A stretch of DNA of 64,000 nucleotides, from the NCBI GenBank assembly GCA_026002855.1, contig BPGD01000001.1, positions 2,364,001 to 2,428,000 of the forward strand. Reading direction: 5' to 3'. This DNA is from Bryobacteraceae bacterium. GTDB taxonomy: Bacteria; Acidobacteriota; Terriglobia; Bryobacterales; Bryobacteraceae. The notes beneath the pieces are model-generated. The model was not told where the DNA came from. It was given only the letters and a program-made list of their open reading frames with translations, and did not search any database. Numbering within the stretch: the stretch's first letter is position 1; every line of letters begins with the position of its first letter. Position numbers and translations under genes: made by a program. Of this stretch, positions 8,962-17,531 are shown one piece after another.

Positions 8962-9941
8962 CGCGCGCCTCCTTTGGCGGGGACGAAGGCCAGTTTGTAG
9001 ATGATGCTTCCGGGCAGGCCTTCGACACGCCACGTGCGGCCGGCGTCCTCGGACACATAGAGCGCCTCCTCGTGAACGCTGGCGTAGAGCCGGCCCGGCC
9101 GGTCCGGATCGAAGGCGACGCTCCAGACGTCCGGGCGCGGCAGCCCGCGGTTACGCGGCTCCCAGGTTGCGCCGCCGTCTTCGCTGATCATGACGCCGGG
9201 CCCCCAGCCGCAGACGGCGATGCGGCGCGCGTCGGCGGGGTCGAAGGCGATGTCGTAAAGGTTCCGGCCGGCGGCCGGGTCGCGCGCGGTGGCTTCGAAA
9301 GAGAGTCCGCCGTCGGTGCTGCGGAAGATGCCGCCTTTCTGCGTCACCGCGAGCCAGAAGCGCGCGTCGTGCGGCGACTGCTCGACGCGCATGGCCTGGA
9401 AGCCGGCGGCGCCGGCCAGATGCCACGTGCGGCCGCGGTCGTTAGAAACATAAAAGCCCGATTCTGTTCCAGCCACCATCCGGTCCGCGCTGGTGCGGTC
9501 GATGCGGATGGCCTTGCCGTAGTGTCGGGGCAGCCCGGCGGAGATCTCACGCCAGGTGCGGCCGCGGTCCTCCGAGATCCGGAAGCCGGCGGTGTGGCCG
9601 AAGGCCAGCACGCCCCCCGGGCCGGCGCTGATGTCCTGGAGCTCGGTCACCGTCTCGTCGGTGAGCACGCGCCAGCGGCCTTCGGCGTCGATGCGGATGA
9701 CGCCGTCGCCCGCGGCCACGTAAAGCGTCTCCGGCTCACCGGGCAGCCAGGCGAGGCCCGTCATCAACGGATGGCGGTAACCCGCGTTGATCCATTCGCC
9801 GGAGGGCTGCCGGACAAAGATTCCGCCCGGCAGCAGCGCCGCGCCAACCACCCATCCTTTTGTCGTGACTCCGAGCGCATGCAGGCGGTGCTCGGCGTGC
9901 GCGCACACGCACAGCAAGGCGATCCACACGAGCGGCCTCAT
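8958..9941 (-). CDS. Secreted beta-propeller with five Asp-box (BNR) repeats
   Basis: The 327-residue protein has a signal peptide (MRPLVWIALLCVCAHA). It contains repeated Asp boxes of the S-x-D-x-G-x-T-W type: SEDRGRTW, SNDRGRTW, STDGGLSF, SEDGGATW, SEDAGRTW. This is the pattern of sialidase-like or Ycf48/VPS10-like propellers. Catalytic residues of sialidases were not identified, so it is more likely a binding or structural propeller. I place the start at the ATG at 9941 because GATAAT lies 9 bases upstream (leaderless pattern); a TTG three codons earlier is the alternative. The stop overlaps the next gene. Confidence 0.7.
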   Translation of the reverse strand: MRPLVWIALLCVCAHAEHRLHALGVTTKGWVVGAALLPGGIFVRQPSGEWINAGYRHPLMTGLAWLPGEPETLYVAAGDGVIRIDAEGRWRVLTDETVTELQDISAGPGGVLAFGHTAGFRISEDRGRTWREISAGLPRHYGKAIRIDRTSADRMVAGTESGFYVSNDRGRTWHLAGAAGFQAMRVEQSPHDARFWLAVTQKGGIFRSTDGGLSFEATARDPAAGRNLYDIAFDPADARRIAVCGWGPGVMISEDGGATWEPRNRGLPRPDVWSVAFDPDRPGRLYASVHEEALYVSEDAGRTWRVEGLPGSIIYKLAFVPAKGGAR

Positions 9942-9950
9942 GCGGATCAA

Positions 9951-9956
9951 ATTATC
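9951..9956 (-). promoter_or_regulatory. -10 box for a leaderless transcript of the Asp-box propeller gene
   Basis: GATAAT on the minus strand ends 9 bases before the chosen ATG at 9941. Transcription would start at or within a few bases of the start codon. No Shine-Dalgarno sequence is present, which fits. Confidence 0.4.
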
Positions 9957-9974
9957 AGATCGCGGCGCCGCGGG

Positions 9975-12395
9975 TCAGAATCCGGTGATGCTGAACAGCA
10001 GCTCGGCGTTGCCGGCGCGGATGCGGAAACGGTTTGCGCCGGCGAGGATGCCCAGGCGCACGGTGATGCCGTAGACGCCTGGCGAATCCGCGTCGTAGTT
10101 GTTCGTGCCAACCACGCTGCCCGCATCGAGCGAGTCCACCGTGATCTCGGCGTTGCCGATGGGCACGCCGTTCGAGTCCACCAACCGGAAGAGGATGGCA
10201 TCCGTGATGATTCTGCCGCGCCGGGCCTGCGTTGTCTGGTCGAGCACCGTAAAGGAGGCGGGCTGTCCGTCCGTCGCCGCAAGCCAGTAAGGCACGCGGA
10301 GCACGGCCCCGCCTGAAGCGGCCTCCACCACGATGACTCCGTCGTAAGTTCCCGTTTCCGGCACAGCCTCCGGCCACTCCACCTGAAGCTGCGCCTCCGC
10401 GCCAGGCGCGAGTTCGCCCTGGCTCAGCGAGGCTGTGGGCGTCACCGGGCCATGACGCGCTTCCACACGGACGAAGTATGTTTCCGGATCCGTGCCTGTA
10501 TGCCTGATGATCAGGCTTTTTGGTTCAGGGACCGCTCCCGGCGACATAGCGCCGAAGCTCAGGGAGACTTCCGAGGCCACCAGCCGCGCTCCCACCGCGG
10601 CCGCCACATCGAGCAATCCCGCGCCGCCCCGCTGGATCCAGCTGGCCGCCTCGTCGTCCGATGGCGCCGACGAGTTGATCAACGCGGAGCGGATCGCCCC
10701 CGCGTCCAGCCCTGGCCGGGCGCTCTTGACCACTGCGGCCGCGCCGGCGACGAACGGCGCTGAAAAGCTCGTGCCATCGACGAAGGTATATCCGGTGGGG
10801 TCGTACATGGCACCGTTGAAGTCGAAGGTCTGAGTCGCCACCCAGAGGTCTGTACCGGTGGCCAGAAGGTCCGGTTTGATGGCGAGATCAACGTTCGGTC
10901 CGCGCGCGGAGAAGCCGGCCAGCCTGCCCGGCTGCTGTTCGACGCGGGAGAAAGTGAAATCCATGGTGACGGCGAGCGTGCCGTCGCCGGCCAGCCACGT
11001 GCGGATCTGCTGCCCGTTGTCATAGGAGATCATCATCGCCGGCAGCGTGGCCGAGCCGACCGCCATGGTGATGGCATCCGGAGAGTCCTCGCGCGCCTGC
11101 ACAATGGCGCCCACGGCGCCAGCGGCCTGCGCGTTGTTCAGCTTGGTCTCAAATGTGCATGAGCCCCGCTGAATGAGCGCGACCATGCCGGCGAGGCTTT
11201 CCTGTGGCAGAGGGTTGCAGGCGAGGCCGACGCCGTCCACGGCGGCGACGTCGGCGATTTCTCCGCTGACGGGCCCGGCCGGAATGGGGCCGTTGCCCGG
11301 GATGCTCAGCACGGCGGGGTGGTTTGCAAAGCGGAGGCTGAAGCCGAAGGTGCGGCTGTTGGTGCTGGCCCCAACGGAAATGGCCAGGGGCGCGGTGGCT
11401 GGCGAGGAGATCGAATTCCAGCCCGGGCCATTGTTGCCGGCTGAGACGACCACGATCGCGCCCGCGGCGGCGGCATTCTGCACTGCCTGGGCCAGCGTGT
11501 CCTCGTCGAGCCGCAGCGAGATGTCCAGGCCGAGGCTCAGGTTCAGGATGTCCATACCGTCGGCGAGCGCATCATCGATGGCCTGCAAGAGTGCGAAGTC
11601 ATTGGTGGTGCTGTTGAATCCGGGCGTGCCAAAGACGCGGTAGTTGCCGAGCCAGGCCCGCGGGGCGACGCCGCTTACCCATCCCATCGGGCCTTCGTGG
11701 GGAACGCCCGCGGCAACCATCGCCACGGCCGTCCCGTGGCCGACATGATCCCGGGCGGAGGCGTCCGGGTCCCAATAGTCGAGCAGAGCCACATAACTGC
11801 GGGCCACGATGATCTTGCCCGAGGTGAACTGCATGTTGAAATCGAAATCCGCCTTCGGAAAGCCATCCGGCGCCTGAAAGCCGTCCGGATTCAAGGCCGG
11901 GTGTGTCGTCTCGATGCCGCTGTCGATGATGGCGATCTTCACGCCTTCACCGGCGTGAGTCTCTCCACCGGCCAGTTGCCAGGCTTCGAGCACCTTGTGC
12001 AGCGGGAGGGCGGCATCCTGGGTCATCCGGTACTGTCGCACCGGGCGGACGCGCCGCACTCCGGGCAGCGATTCCAGCGCTTTGGCCTGCTCCTCGTCGG
12101 CCTCGACGAACAGGGCGTTGGCGGCGATGTTTACTGCGCCCTTCACCCGGACGCCCCTCTGCTCGGCCCACTGGCGCACGGCGGCCTGGCGTGAGCGCAC
12201 CGCGTCCACATGACGCCGCCATCGCGGCGCCGCACCGCGAAGACGCCCCAGCCGGCCCGCGGGCATTTCTTTGGCCGCCAACGCGGCAGCCGGTTGATCC
12301 GAAAGCTCCACCACATACCTACCGGGCGCCGCGTAAGCGCCCAGGCTGAGAAGCGCCGCAGTGGCGAGCGCGGCGGCCAACCTGCCCCGATTCAT
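9975..12395 (-). CDS. Secreted subtilisin-like serine protease (S8) with PA insert
   Basis: Extracellular endopeptidase. The 806-residue preproprotein has a signal peptide (MNRGRLAAALATAALLSLGAYA) and an I9-like propeptide (YVVELSDQPAAALAAK... up to about 110). The S8 triad is visible: Asp in IAIIDSGIETTHP (about 155), His in DHVGHGTAVA (about 218) and Ser in DGTSFSAPFVAGA (about 542). A protease-associated domain is inserted before the Ser (CNPLPQESLAGMVALIQRGSCTF). After about 600 come beta-rich, Ig-like segments, probably for surface or matrix contact. The start at 12395 gives the signal peptide directly; an upstream TTG/GTG would add only eight residues. It stands alone at the head of the minus-strand run. 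Confidence 0.92.
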   Translation of the reverse strand: MNRGRLAAALATAALLSLGAYAAPGRYVVELSDQPAAALAAKEMPAGRLGRLRGAAPRWRRHVDAVRSRQAAVRQWAEQRGVRVKGAVNIAANALFVEADEEQAKALESLPGVRRVRPVRQYRMTQDAALPLHKVLEAWQLAGGETHAGEGVKIAIIDSGIETTHPALNPDGFQAPDGFPKADFDFNMQFTSGKIIVARSYVALLDYWDPDASARDHVGHGTAVAMVAAGVPHEGPMGWVSGVAPRAWLGNYRVFGTPGFNSTTNDFALLQAIDDALADGMDILNLSLGLDISLRLDEDTLAQAVQNAAAAGAIVVVSAGNNGPGWNSISSPATAPLAISVGASTNSRTFGFSLRFANHPAVLSIPGNGPIPAGPVSGEIADVAAVDGVGLACNPLPQESLAGMVALIQRGSCTFETKLNNAQAAGAVGAIVQAREDSPDAITMAVGSATLPAMMISYDNGQQIRTWLAGDGTLAVTMDFTFSRVEQQPGRLAGFSARGPNVDLAIKPDLLATGTDLWVATQTFDFNGAMYDPTGYTFVDGTSFSAPFVAGAAAVVKSARPGLDAGAIRSALINSSAPSDDEAASWIQRGGAGLLDVAAAVGARLVASEVSLSFGAMSPGAVPEPKSLIIRHTGTDPETYFVRVEARHGPVTPTASLSQGELAPGAEAQLQVEWPEAVPETGTYDGVIVVEAASGGAVLRVPYWLAATDGQPASFTVLDQTTQARRGRIITDAILFRLVDSNGVPIGNAEITVDSLDAGSVVGTNNYDADSPGVYGITVRLGILAGANRFRIRAGNAELLFSITGF

Positions 12396-12564
12396 CCCAG
12401 GCACCTCACAGGGCGACACATGGACACATCAAAGCAGATTCCGGCGACAGGTGCGCGGTTTCGGGCCAGTGACGGCGCCGCTGACATTTAACATTTCTTC
12501 ACACCCGCCGGATCCCCTGCGGGGCCCGCCGCCCGTCTTCCTGTTTGAGATACTCGGATCGGAG

Positions 12565-14289
12565 ATGCGCTCTCCCCGGCCCATTTCAGTGCGCCCATGG
12601 CTGTTCCCCGTCGTCCTGATGGGGCTGTGCTCCATCCTCGGAGTGCTGCAGTACCGCTGGATTGACGAAGCCAGCCGGGCCGAGCGGGATCGCCTGCGTT
12701 CCTTTCTCCGCGATGCGCTCATCCGGGCCTCCACGGCACTCAATGCAGACCTGACGGCGGCCGTGGCGGCCTTTTTGCCGGCAGGACGTCCACCGGATCG
12801 TCCCATGACGCCCGCCGAGCTCGAGCAGGCATACGAGGACTGGAGCGGGACGACGCAACATGACCAGCTCTTCTCCTCCATTGGGCTGGCGGCCGTGCAC
12901 GGGCAGCGCCTGGCGCTGTGGATTCTGGATCCGCAGACGGGCCAGGCGCGCGAGGCGGAGTGGCCCCCGGCCTGGCAGGGCATCCGGCAGCGGCTGGAGG
13001 CGCGGCTGGATCCACAGGGCCACAAGGGGCGCGAATTCCTGTTTGGCCCGCCCCCTCCCGAACAGGCTCTGCTCTTTGAGATGTCCCGCTCGGGACGCGG
13101 CCCCGGCGAGCCGGGCCGCGGCTCCTGGCTCATCTTTGAATTGAATGCGTCCTATCTGCGGGACACGCTTCTGCCCGCGCATCTGCGGCGGCATCTGGGC
13201 GACGCCTTTCACGACTACCAGGTGGAGGTCGCCTACCGGAGCGATCCTTCGCGGGTTTTTTACCGGAATTCACCAGAGCCGCTGCGGGGTGCGCCGGACG
13301 CGGCCCTGGCCATCCTGGACCTGAACTACGACGAGCTGTTCCGCCGGCTCGCACCGCCGGGACCGCGGGCACCGGCGCGGCCCAGGATGGCTTCGGCCGA
13401 AATGGGCCGTTTGTGGCTGTCGGCCCGGCACCGCGCCGGGTCGCTCGACGCTGTGGTGGCGCACACAAGGCGGAAGAACCTGGCTGTCACCGGCGCCATC
13501 CTGCTCCTGATGGTGGCCGCGCTGGCCGCGCTGATTCTCTCCACCCGGCGGGCGCAGCGGCTGGCCGAATTGCAGATGGATTTCGTCACCGGCGTTTCCC
13601 ACGAGCTGCGCACGCCGCTCACGGTGATCCGCACGGCGGCCTACAATCTTCGCGGCAAGCTCGCGCAGAACCCGGCGATGGTGGAAAAGTACGGCGCGCT
13701 GATCCAGAAGGAAAGCGAGCGGCTGACGGACATCGTAGAGCAGGTGCTGGAATTCGCCCGTTCGAAGTCGGACCGCCCAAGGCGGGAGCTCGAGTCCGTC
13801 AGCGTCGAGGAGGTCGTAGGCGAGGCCGTGGCCGCCTGTCAGCCCCTTCTGGAGACTTCGGGCTGCCGGGTGGAGACGGTGATTCCGGACTCTCTTCCCC
13901 GGGTGCTGGCCGAGCCGCGGGCCCTGGCTCATGCAATCCAGAACCTGCTGACCAACGCCATCAAATACGGCGGCGGATGGGCGCGCGTATCGGCGTCGAC
14001 CCGGGGAGACTGGATCGAAATCTCCGTGGCGGACCGCGGGCCCGGCATCCCGTCCGATGAGCTTCCTCACGTGTTTGAGCCCTTTTTCCGCGGCCGCCGC
14101 GCCATCGATGAGCAGGTGCATGGCACCGGACTCGGGCTGGCGCTGGTGAAGAGCGCCGTGGAGTCCTTCGGTGGCGAAGTGGATGTGCGCAGCAGGCCCG
14201 GCGAGCTGACGGAGTTCGTTGTCCGCCTGCGGGCCGCTTCTCAGCCCGCAGCCGCGGCGGAGCCGGCAGTGCGGGGAGACGCGGCCTGA
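12565..14289 (+). CDS. Membrane sensor histidine kinase
   Basis: The 574-residue protein has a TM helix near the N-terminus (WLFPVVLMGLCSILGVLQY) and a periplasmic sensor region of about 270 residues with no domain I recognise. A second TM helix (VTGAILLLMVAALAALIL, about 308-328) follows. HisKA has the phospho-acceptor in DFVTGVSHELRTPL (about 345), and HATPase_c has the N, G1 and G2 boxes (LLTNAIKYGG, ADRGPGIP, GTGLGLALVKS). The chosen ATG is preceded by GATACT 10 bases upstream. Its stop overlaps the ATG of the response regulator (TGATG), so the two are coupled. Confidence 0.93.
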   Translation: MRSPRPISVRPWLFPVVLMGLCSILGVLQYRWIDEASRAERDRLRSFLRDALIRASTALNADLTAAVAAFLPAGRPPDRPMTPAELEQAYEDWSGTTQHDQLFSSIGLAAVHGQRLALWILDPQTGQAREAEWPPAWQGIRQRLEARLDPQGHKGREFLFGPPPPEQALLFEMSRSGRGPGEPGRGSWLIFELNASYLRDTLLPAHLRRHLGDAFHDYQVEVAYRSDPSRVFYRNSPEPLRGAPDAALAILDLNYDELFRRLAPPGPRAPARPRMASAEMGRLWLSARHRAGSLDAVVAHTRRKNLAVTGAILLLMVAALAALILSTRRAQRLAELQMDFVTGVSHELRTPLTVIRTAAYNLRGKLAQNPAMVEKYGALIQKESERLTDIVEQVLEFARSKSDRPRRELESVSVEEVVGEAVAACQPLLETSGCRVETVIPDSLPRVLAEPRALAHAIQNLLTNAIKYGGGWARVSASTRGDWIEISVADRGPGIPSDELPHVFEPFFRGRRAIDEQVHGTGLGLALVKSAVESFGGEVDVRSRPGELTEFVVRLRAASQPAAAAEPAVRGDAA

Positions 14290-14975
14290 TGAGCGCGCGG
14301 ATCCTCATCATTGAAGACGAGCCCGGCCTGGTCATGACACTCGCCGACATGCTGACCGCCGAGGGCTACCGGGTGGAGGCGGCGCAGGACGGGCCGGGCG
14401 GCCTGCGCAAGGCGCTCGATGGCCGCTACGACCTGATCATTCTTGACGTGATGCTGCCCGGCATGAACGGCTTCGAGGTCTGCCGCCACCTGCGGCGCCA
14501 GGGACGGGACACCCCGGTGCTGATGCTGACGGCGCGCGGCCAGGTGGCCGACCGCGTCGCAGGCCTGAAACTGGGCGCCGACGACTATCTGGCCAAGCCC
14601 TTTGCTCCCGAGGAGCTGTCGGCGCGGATCGAGGCGCTGCTGCGCCGGGGGAATAAGGACCATGCCAGGCAGCTCGCGCGTTTCGAATTCGGCGACGTGG
14701 CCGTGGACTTCGAGCACGGCGTGGCGACCAAGGCGGGCCGGCCCGTGCCGCTTGCCGGGAAGGAGCTCCAGCTTTTGCGCTACCTGGTGGAGCGCCGCGG
14801 CCAGACTGTGTCACGGGAAGAGCTGTTGCAGAGCGTGTGGGAATACTCCAGCGGCGTCACGTCGCGCACCGTGGACGTCCACATCGCCTGGCTGCGGCAG
14901 AAACTGGAGGATTCGCCGCAGTCGCCGCGCTGGATCCAGACGGTGCGCGGCGTGGGCTACCGGTTCGTGCCCTAG
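14289..14975 (+). CDS. OmpR/PhoB-family response regulator
   Basis: The 228-residue protein has a receiver domain (acidic pair IEDE, phospho-Asp in LIILDVMLPGM, conserved Lys in AKPF) and a winged-helix DNA-binding domain (LAGKELQLLRYLVERRGQTVSREELLQSVW ... RTVDVHIAWLRQKLE ... VRGVGYRF). It is the partner of the kinase encoded just before it. Targets are not evident; the divergent subtilase gene 170 bases upstream of the kinase is a candidate. The 3' end overlaps the convergent epimerase gene by 4 bases. Confidence 0.95.
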   Translation: MSARILIIEDEPGLVMTLADMLTAEGYRVEAAQDGPGGLRKALDGRYDLIILDVMLPGMNGFEVCRHLRRQGRDTPVLMLTARGQVADRVAGLKLGADDYLAKPFAPEELSARIEALLRRGNKDHARQLARFEFGDVAVDFEHGVATKAGRPVPLAGKELQLLRYLVERRGQTVSREELLQSVWEYSSGVTSRTVDVHIAWLRQKLEDSPQSPRWIQTVRGVGYRFVP

Positions 14976-15826
14976 CCGGCCTCCGGCCTGCTGGCGGCCA
15001 GCGTCAGCGCGAGCCCTTCCCGCAGGCTTGTCCGTGGCATCCAGCCCAGATCGCGCCGGGCGCGCTCCACGCTGGCGTACATGTCCAGCACTTCTTCGGG
15101 ACGCTGCCTGCCCAGGTCCACGAGCGGCTTGTCGACGCCCGCCAGTTCACAAAGAAGCCGGACGAGTTCGCCGATGCCCGCCGAGGCGCCGCTGCCCGCG
15201 TTGTAAATTCCCTGGCTGTCGGTTGCGGCCAGCTGCCCGAGCAGATCCACGAAATCGGCGATGAAGAGAAAATCGCGGCGGGGGCGCGCATCCATGACTT
15301 CCACGCAGTCCCTGGCGGGATCCACCACCTGGCGGATCAACGTGGGGATGAGAAACTCGGCCCGCTGCCCCGGACCGTAAAGATTGAAGGGCCGCACGAT
15401 CGCCAGCGGTACATGGAAAGCCTTCGCGTAGTAACGTGCAGCCTCTTCCGCGAGGATCTTGCTGTGACCGTAGGGGTGGAAGGCCTCGATCGGGTGATCT
15501 TCATCCACCGGCAGATACCGCGGCCGCCCGTAGACGTAGGAGCTGACCAGAATCATCCGCGCGCGGTGCCGGCGGCAGAACTCGAGCACATGGACCGTGC
15601 CCAGCACGTTCGCCCGGTAAAAGGCCGCCGGATCCTGCCAGCTTTCGGCTACCGAGGAGCGCGCGGCCAGGTGAATGACCACTTCGGCCGGCGGCGCCTG
15701 AGGCATTTCGCGGGCGAGGTCTCCGTGTCCCATGTCGAGACCGGTCAACTCATGCCCCTGCGCCTGGAGATGGGGAACCAGATGGGATCCGACGAAGCCG
15801 CGCGCGCCAGTGACGAGGATTTTCAA
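14972..15826 (-). CDS. NAD-dependent sugar-nucleotide epimerase/dehydratase (extended SDR)
   Basis: The 284-residue extended short-chain dehydrogenase has TGARGFVGSHLVPHL (Rossmann loop), VIHLAARSSV, catalytic Ser/Tyr/Lys in VSSYVYG and YGHSKILAE, and RPFNLYGPGQ. It acts on a nucleotide-activated sugar in the cytoplasm; the exact substrate cannot be read. It is the last of four genes in a cassette (glycosyltransferase, SDR, nucleotidyltransferase, SDR) that probably makes and transfers a modified sugar to a surface glycan. Start codon overlaps the previous stop by 4 bases. Confidence 0.85.
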   Translation of the reverse strand: MKILVTGARGFVGSHLVPHLQAQGHELTGLDMGHGDLAREMPQAPPAEVVIHLAARSSVAESWQDPAAFYRANVLGTVHVLEFCRRHRARMILVSSYVYGRPRYLPVDEDHPIEAFHPYGHSKILAEEAARYYAKAFHVPLAIVRPFNLYGPGQRAEFLIPTLIRQVVDPARDCVEVMDARPRRDFLFIADFVDLLGQLAATDSQGIYNAGSGASAGIGELVRLLCELAGVDKPLVDLGRQRPEEVLDMYASVERARRDLGWMPRTSLREGLALTLAASRPEAG

Positions 15827-16536
15827 GGCAGCAGCACCTGCTTGATCGGGCCCTCGAACTCCTCGACGGCCTGCACGTAGTCGTCCGGCCGCCCGATATC
15901 GCGCCAGTAGCCGGGATGTTCGTGTACATGGACCGGTTCCCCGGCGGCGAGCATGTCGCGCATAAGGTGGTCGAATCCATAGCTGGTGTTGGCGGGGATG
16001 AACTCCAGCGCGCGCCGGCTCACCGCGTAGACGCCCATGCTGACCAGGTACGTCGAAGAGGGCTTTTCGTGGAAGCCGGTGAGGCGGCCCGCGGAGTCCG
16101 CCTCCAGCACGCCGTAGTCGATGACGTGAACGCGGCGGCTGGCGGCGATCGTGAAGGAACGCCTCGCAAGAATGTGCTCGCCGAGGAAGGCGCGGAAATC
16201 GAGGTCGGTGAGCACGTCGCCGTTCATCACCAGGAAATGTTCGGGCAGGTCAGGGATCAGCCGGAGCGGACCCATCGTGCTGAGCGGCCGGTCTTCCAGC
16301 GAATAGTCGATCTGCACGCCCCAGCGGCTGCCCTCGCCGAAAAAGGCGCGGATCAGCTCCGCCTGATGGTTCACCGCCAGCGTGATGCGGCGGAACCCGT
16401 GCCGGACCAATTGCCGGACGACGACCTCGAGCACCGGGTACTCGCACACCGGCATCAGCGGCTTGGGCAACACTACCGTGTACGGACGCAGCCGCGCGCC
16501 CTGGCCGCCGGCAAGGATGACGGCGCGGTCAGACAT
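15823..16536 (-). CDS. Sugar-phosphate nucleotidyltransferase
   Basis: Activates a sugar 1-phosphate with an NTP. The 237-residue protein has the NTP-transferase signature AVILAGGQGARLRPYTVVLPKPLMPV at its N-terminus, FLVMNGDVLTDLDF (metal-binding Asp) and a typical end (GYWRDIGRPDDYVQAVEEF). The length is that of a core NTP_transferase domain without a C-terminal left-handed helix or CBS pair. Start at MSDRAV (16536) removes an upstream stretch with no family character; it overlaps the preceding SDR gene by 8 bases. Confidence 0.87.
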   Translation of the reverse strand: MSDRAVILAGGQGARLRPYTVVLPKPLMPVCEYPVLEVVVRQLVRHGFRRITLAVNHQAELIRAFFGEGSRWGVQIDYSLEDRPLSTMGPLRLIPDLPEHFLVMNGDVLTDLDFRAFLGEHILARRSFTIAASRRVHVIDYGVLEADSAGRLTGFHEKPSSTYLVSMGVYAVSRRALEFIPANTSYGFDHLMRDMLAAGEPVHVHEHPGYWRDIGRPDDYVQAVEEFEGPIKQVLLP

Positions 16537-17521
16537 TGTAGATCTCCGGCTTGTAACGGCGCAGGTTGGCCGCATCGGAAAACCAGGCGATGGTCCGTTC
16601 CAGCCCCTGCTCCAGCGTGAGGGCGGGCGCCCACCCGGTAGCTCTCATCAGCCTGGACGCATCGCACAGCAGGCGCCGCACTTCGCTTTTCTCCGGGCGC
16701 AGCCGCTCCGGGTCCTGCTCGAGCTCGGCCTCGCGGCCCATCAGCCGTGCAATGAGCCGGTGCAGCTCGGCGATGCTGATCTCCCGGCCGGTGCCGATGT
16801 TGAAGACTTCCCCGCAGCCGTTCTCGGCTCCGGCCACGGCCATCAGACCGCGGCAGGTGTCTTCAACGAACGTGAAGTCACGCGTCGTAGTGGCGTCCCC
16901 CAGCCGCACGCGGCTGCAGCCAGCGGCGATCTGCGTGATGATCGTCGGGATGACCGCGCGCGCCGACTGACGCGGCCCGAAGGTATTGAACGGGCGCGCC
17001 ACGGTGACCGGGAGGCCGAACGAATAGTAAAAGCTCAAGGCGATGGCGTCCGCGCCGATCTTGCTGGCGGCATAAGGCGACTGGCCGCAGAGTGGATGCG
17101 ACTCGTCAATCGGCACAAAACGCGCCGTGCCGTAGACCTCGCTGGTCGATGTGTGCACGAATCGCTCCAGCCCATGGCGGCGCGCCGCCTGGCAGAGGTT
17201 CAGCGTCCCCTGAACGTTGGTCTCCACATAGCTGGCGGGCGCGCGATAGCTGTATGGGATGGGGATCAGCGCTGCCAAATGGAAGACCACTTCAGCGCCC
17301 TCGAGCAGCTCCTTGCAGAGGTGCGGATCGCGGATGTCGCCGGTGATCACCTTCACCGACTCAAGACAGGGGACGTCTTCCAGCCAGCCCCAGTGGTTGA
17401 ACGAGTTGTACAGCGCGAGCGCCGTCACTTCGGCTCCGGCCGCGACGAGTTGCTCCACCAGGTGCGAGCCGATGAACCCGTCGGCCCCGGTGACCACCAC
17501 GCGCTTGCCCTGCCAGTTCAT
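16529..17521 (-). CDS. NAD-dependent 4,6-dehydratase-like SDR (LegB-like)
   Basis: The 330-residue extended SDR has TGADGFIGSHLVEQL, HLAALIPIPYSY, TSTSEVYGTA, YAASKIGADAIA (catalytic Tyr/Lys) and RPFNTFGPRQSARAVIPT. The stretch LALYNSFNHWGWLED resembles the segment seen in LegB-type nucleotide-sugar 4,6-dehydratases, which suggests a UDP-HexNAc-derived deoxysugar, but this is an inference. Start at MNWQGKRV (17521). A TATCAT box lies 12 bases upstream with GAGAGGCAGGAC in between, so an internal promoter is possible despite the 10-base gap to the glycosyltransferase. Confidence 0.83.
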   Translation of the reverse strand: MNWQGKRVVVTGADGFIGSHLVEQLVAAGAEVTALALYNSFNHWGWLEDVPCLESVKVITGDIRDPHLCKELLEGAEVVFHLAALIPIPYSYRAPASYVETNVQGTLNLCQAARRHGLERFVHTSTSEVYGTARFVPIDESHPLCGQSPYAASKIGADAIALSFYYSFGLPVTVARPFNTFGPRQSARAVIPTIITQIAAGCSRVRLGDATTTRDFTFVEDTCRGLMAVAGAENGCGEVFNIGTGREISIAELHRLIARLMGREAELEQDPERLRPEKSEVRRLLCDASRLMRATGWAPALTLEQGLERTIAWFSDAANLRRYKPEIYNV

Positions 17522-17531
17522 GTCCTGCCTC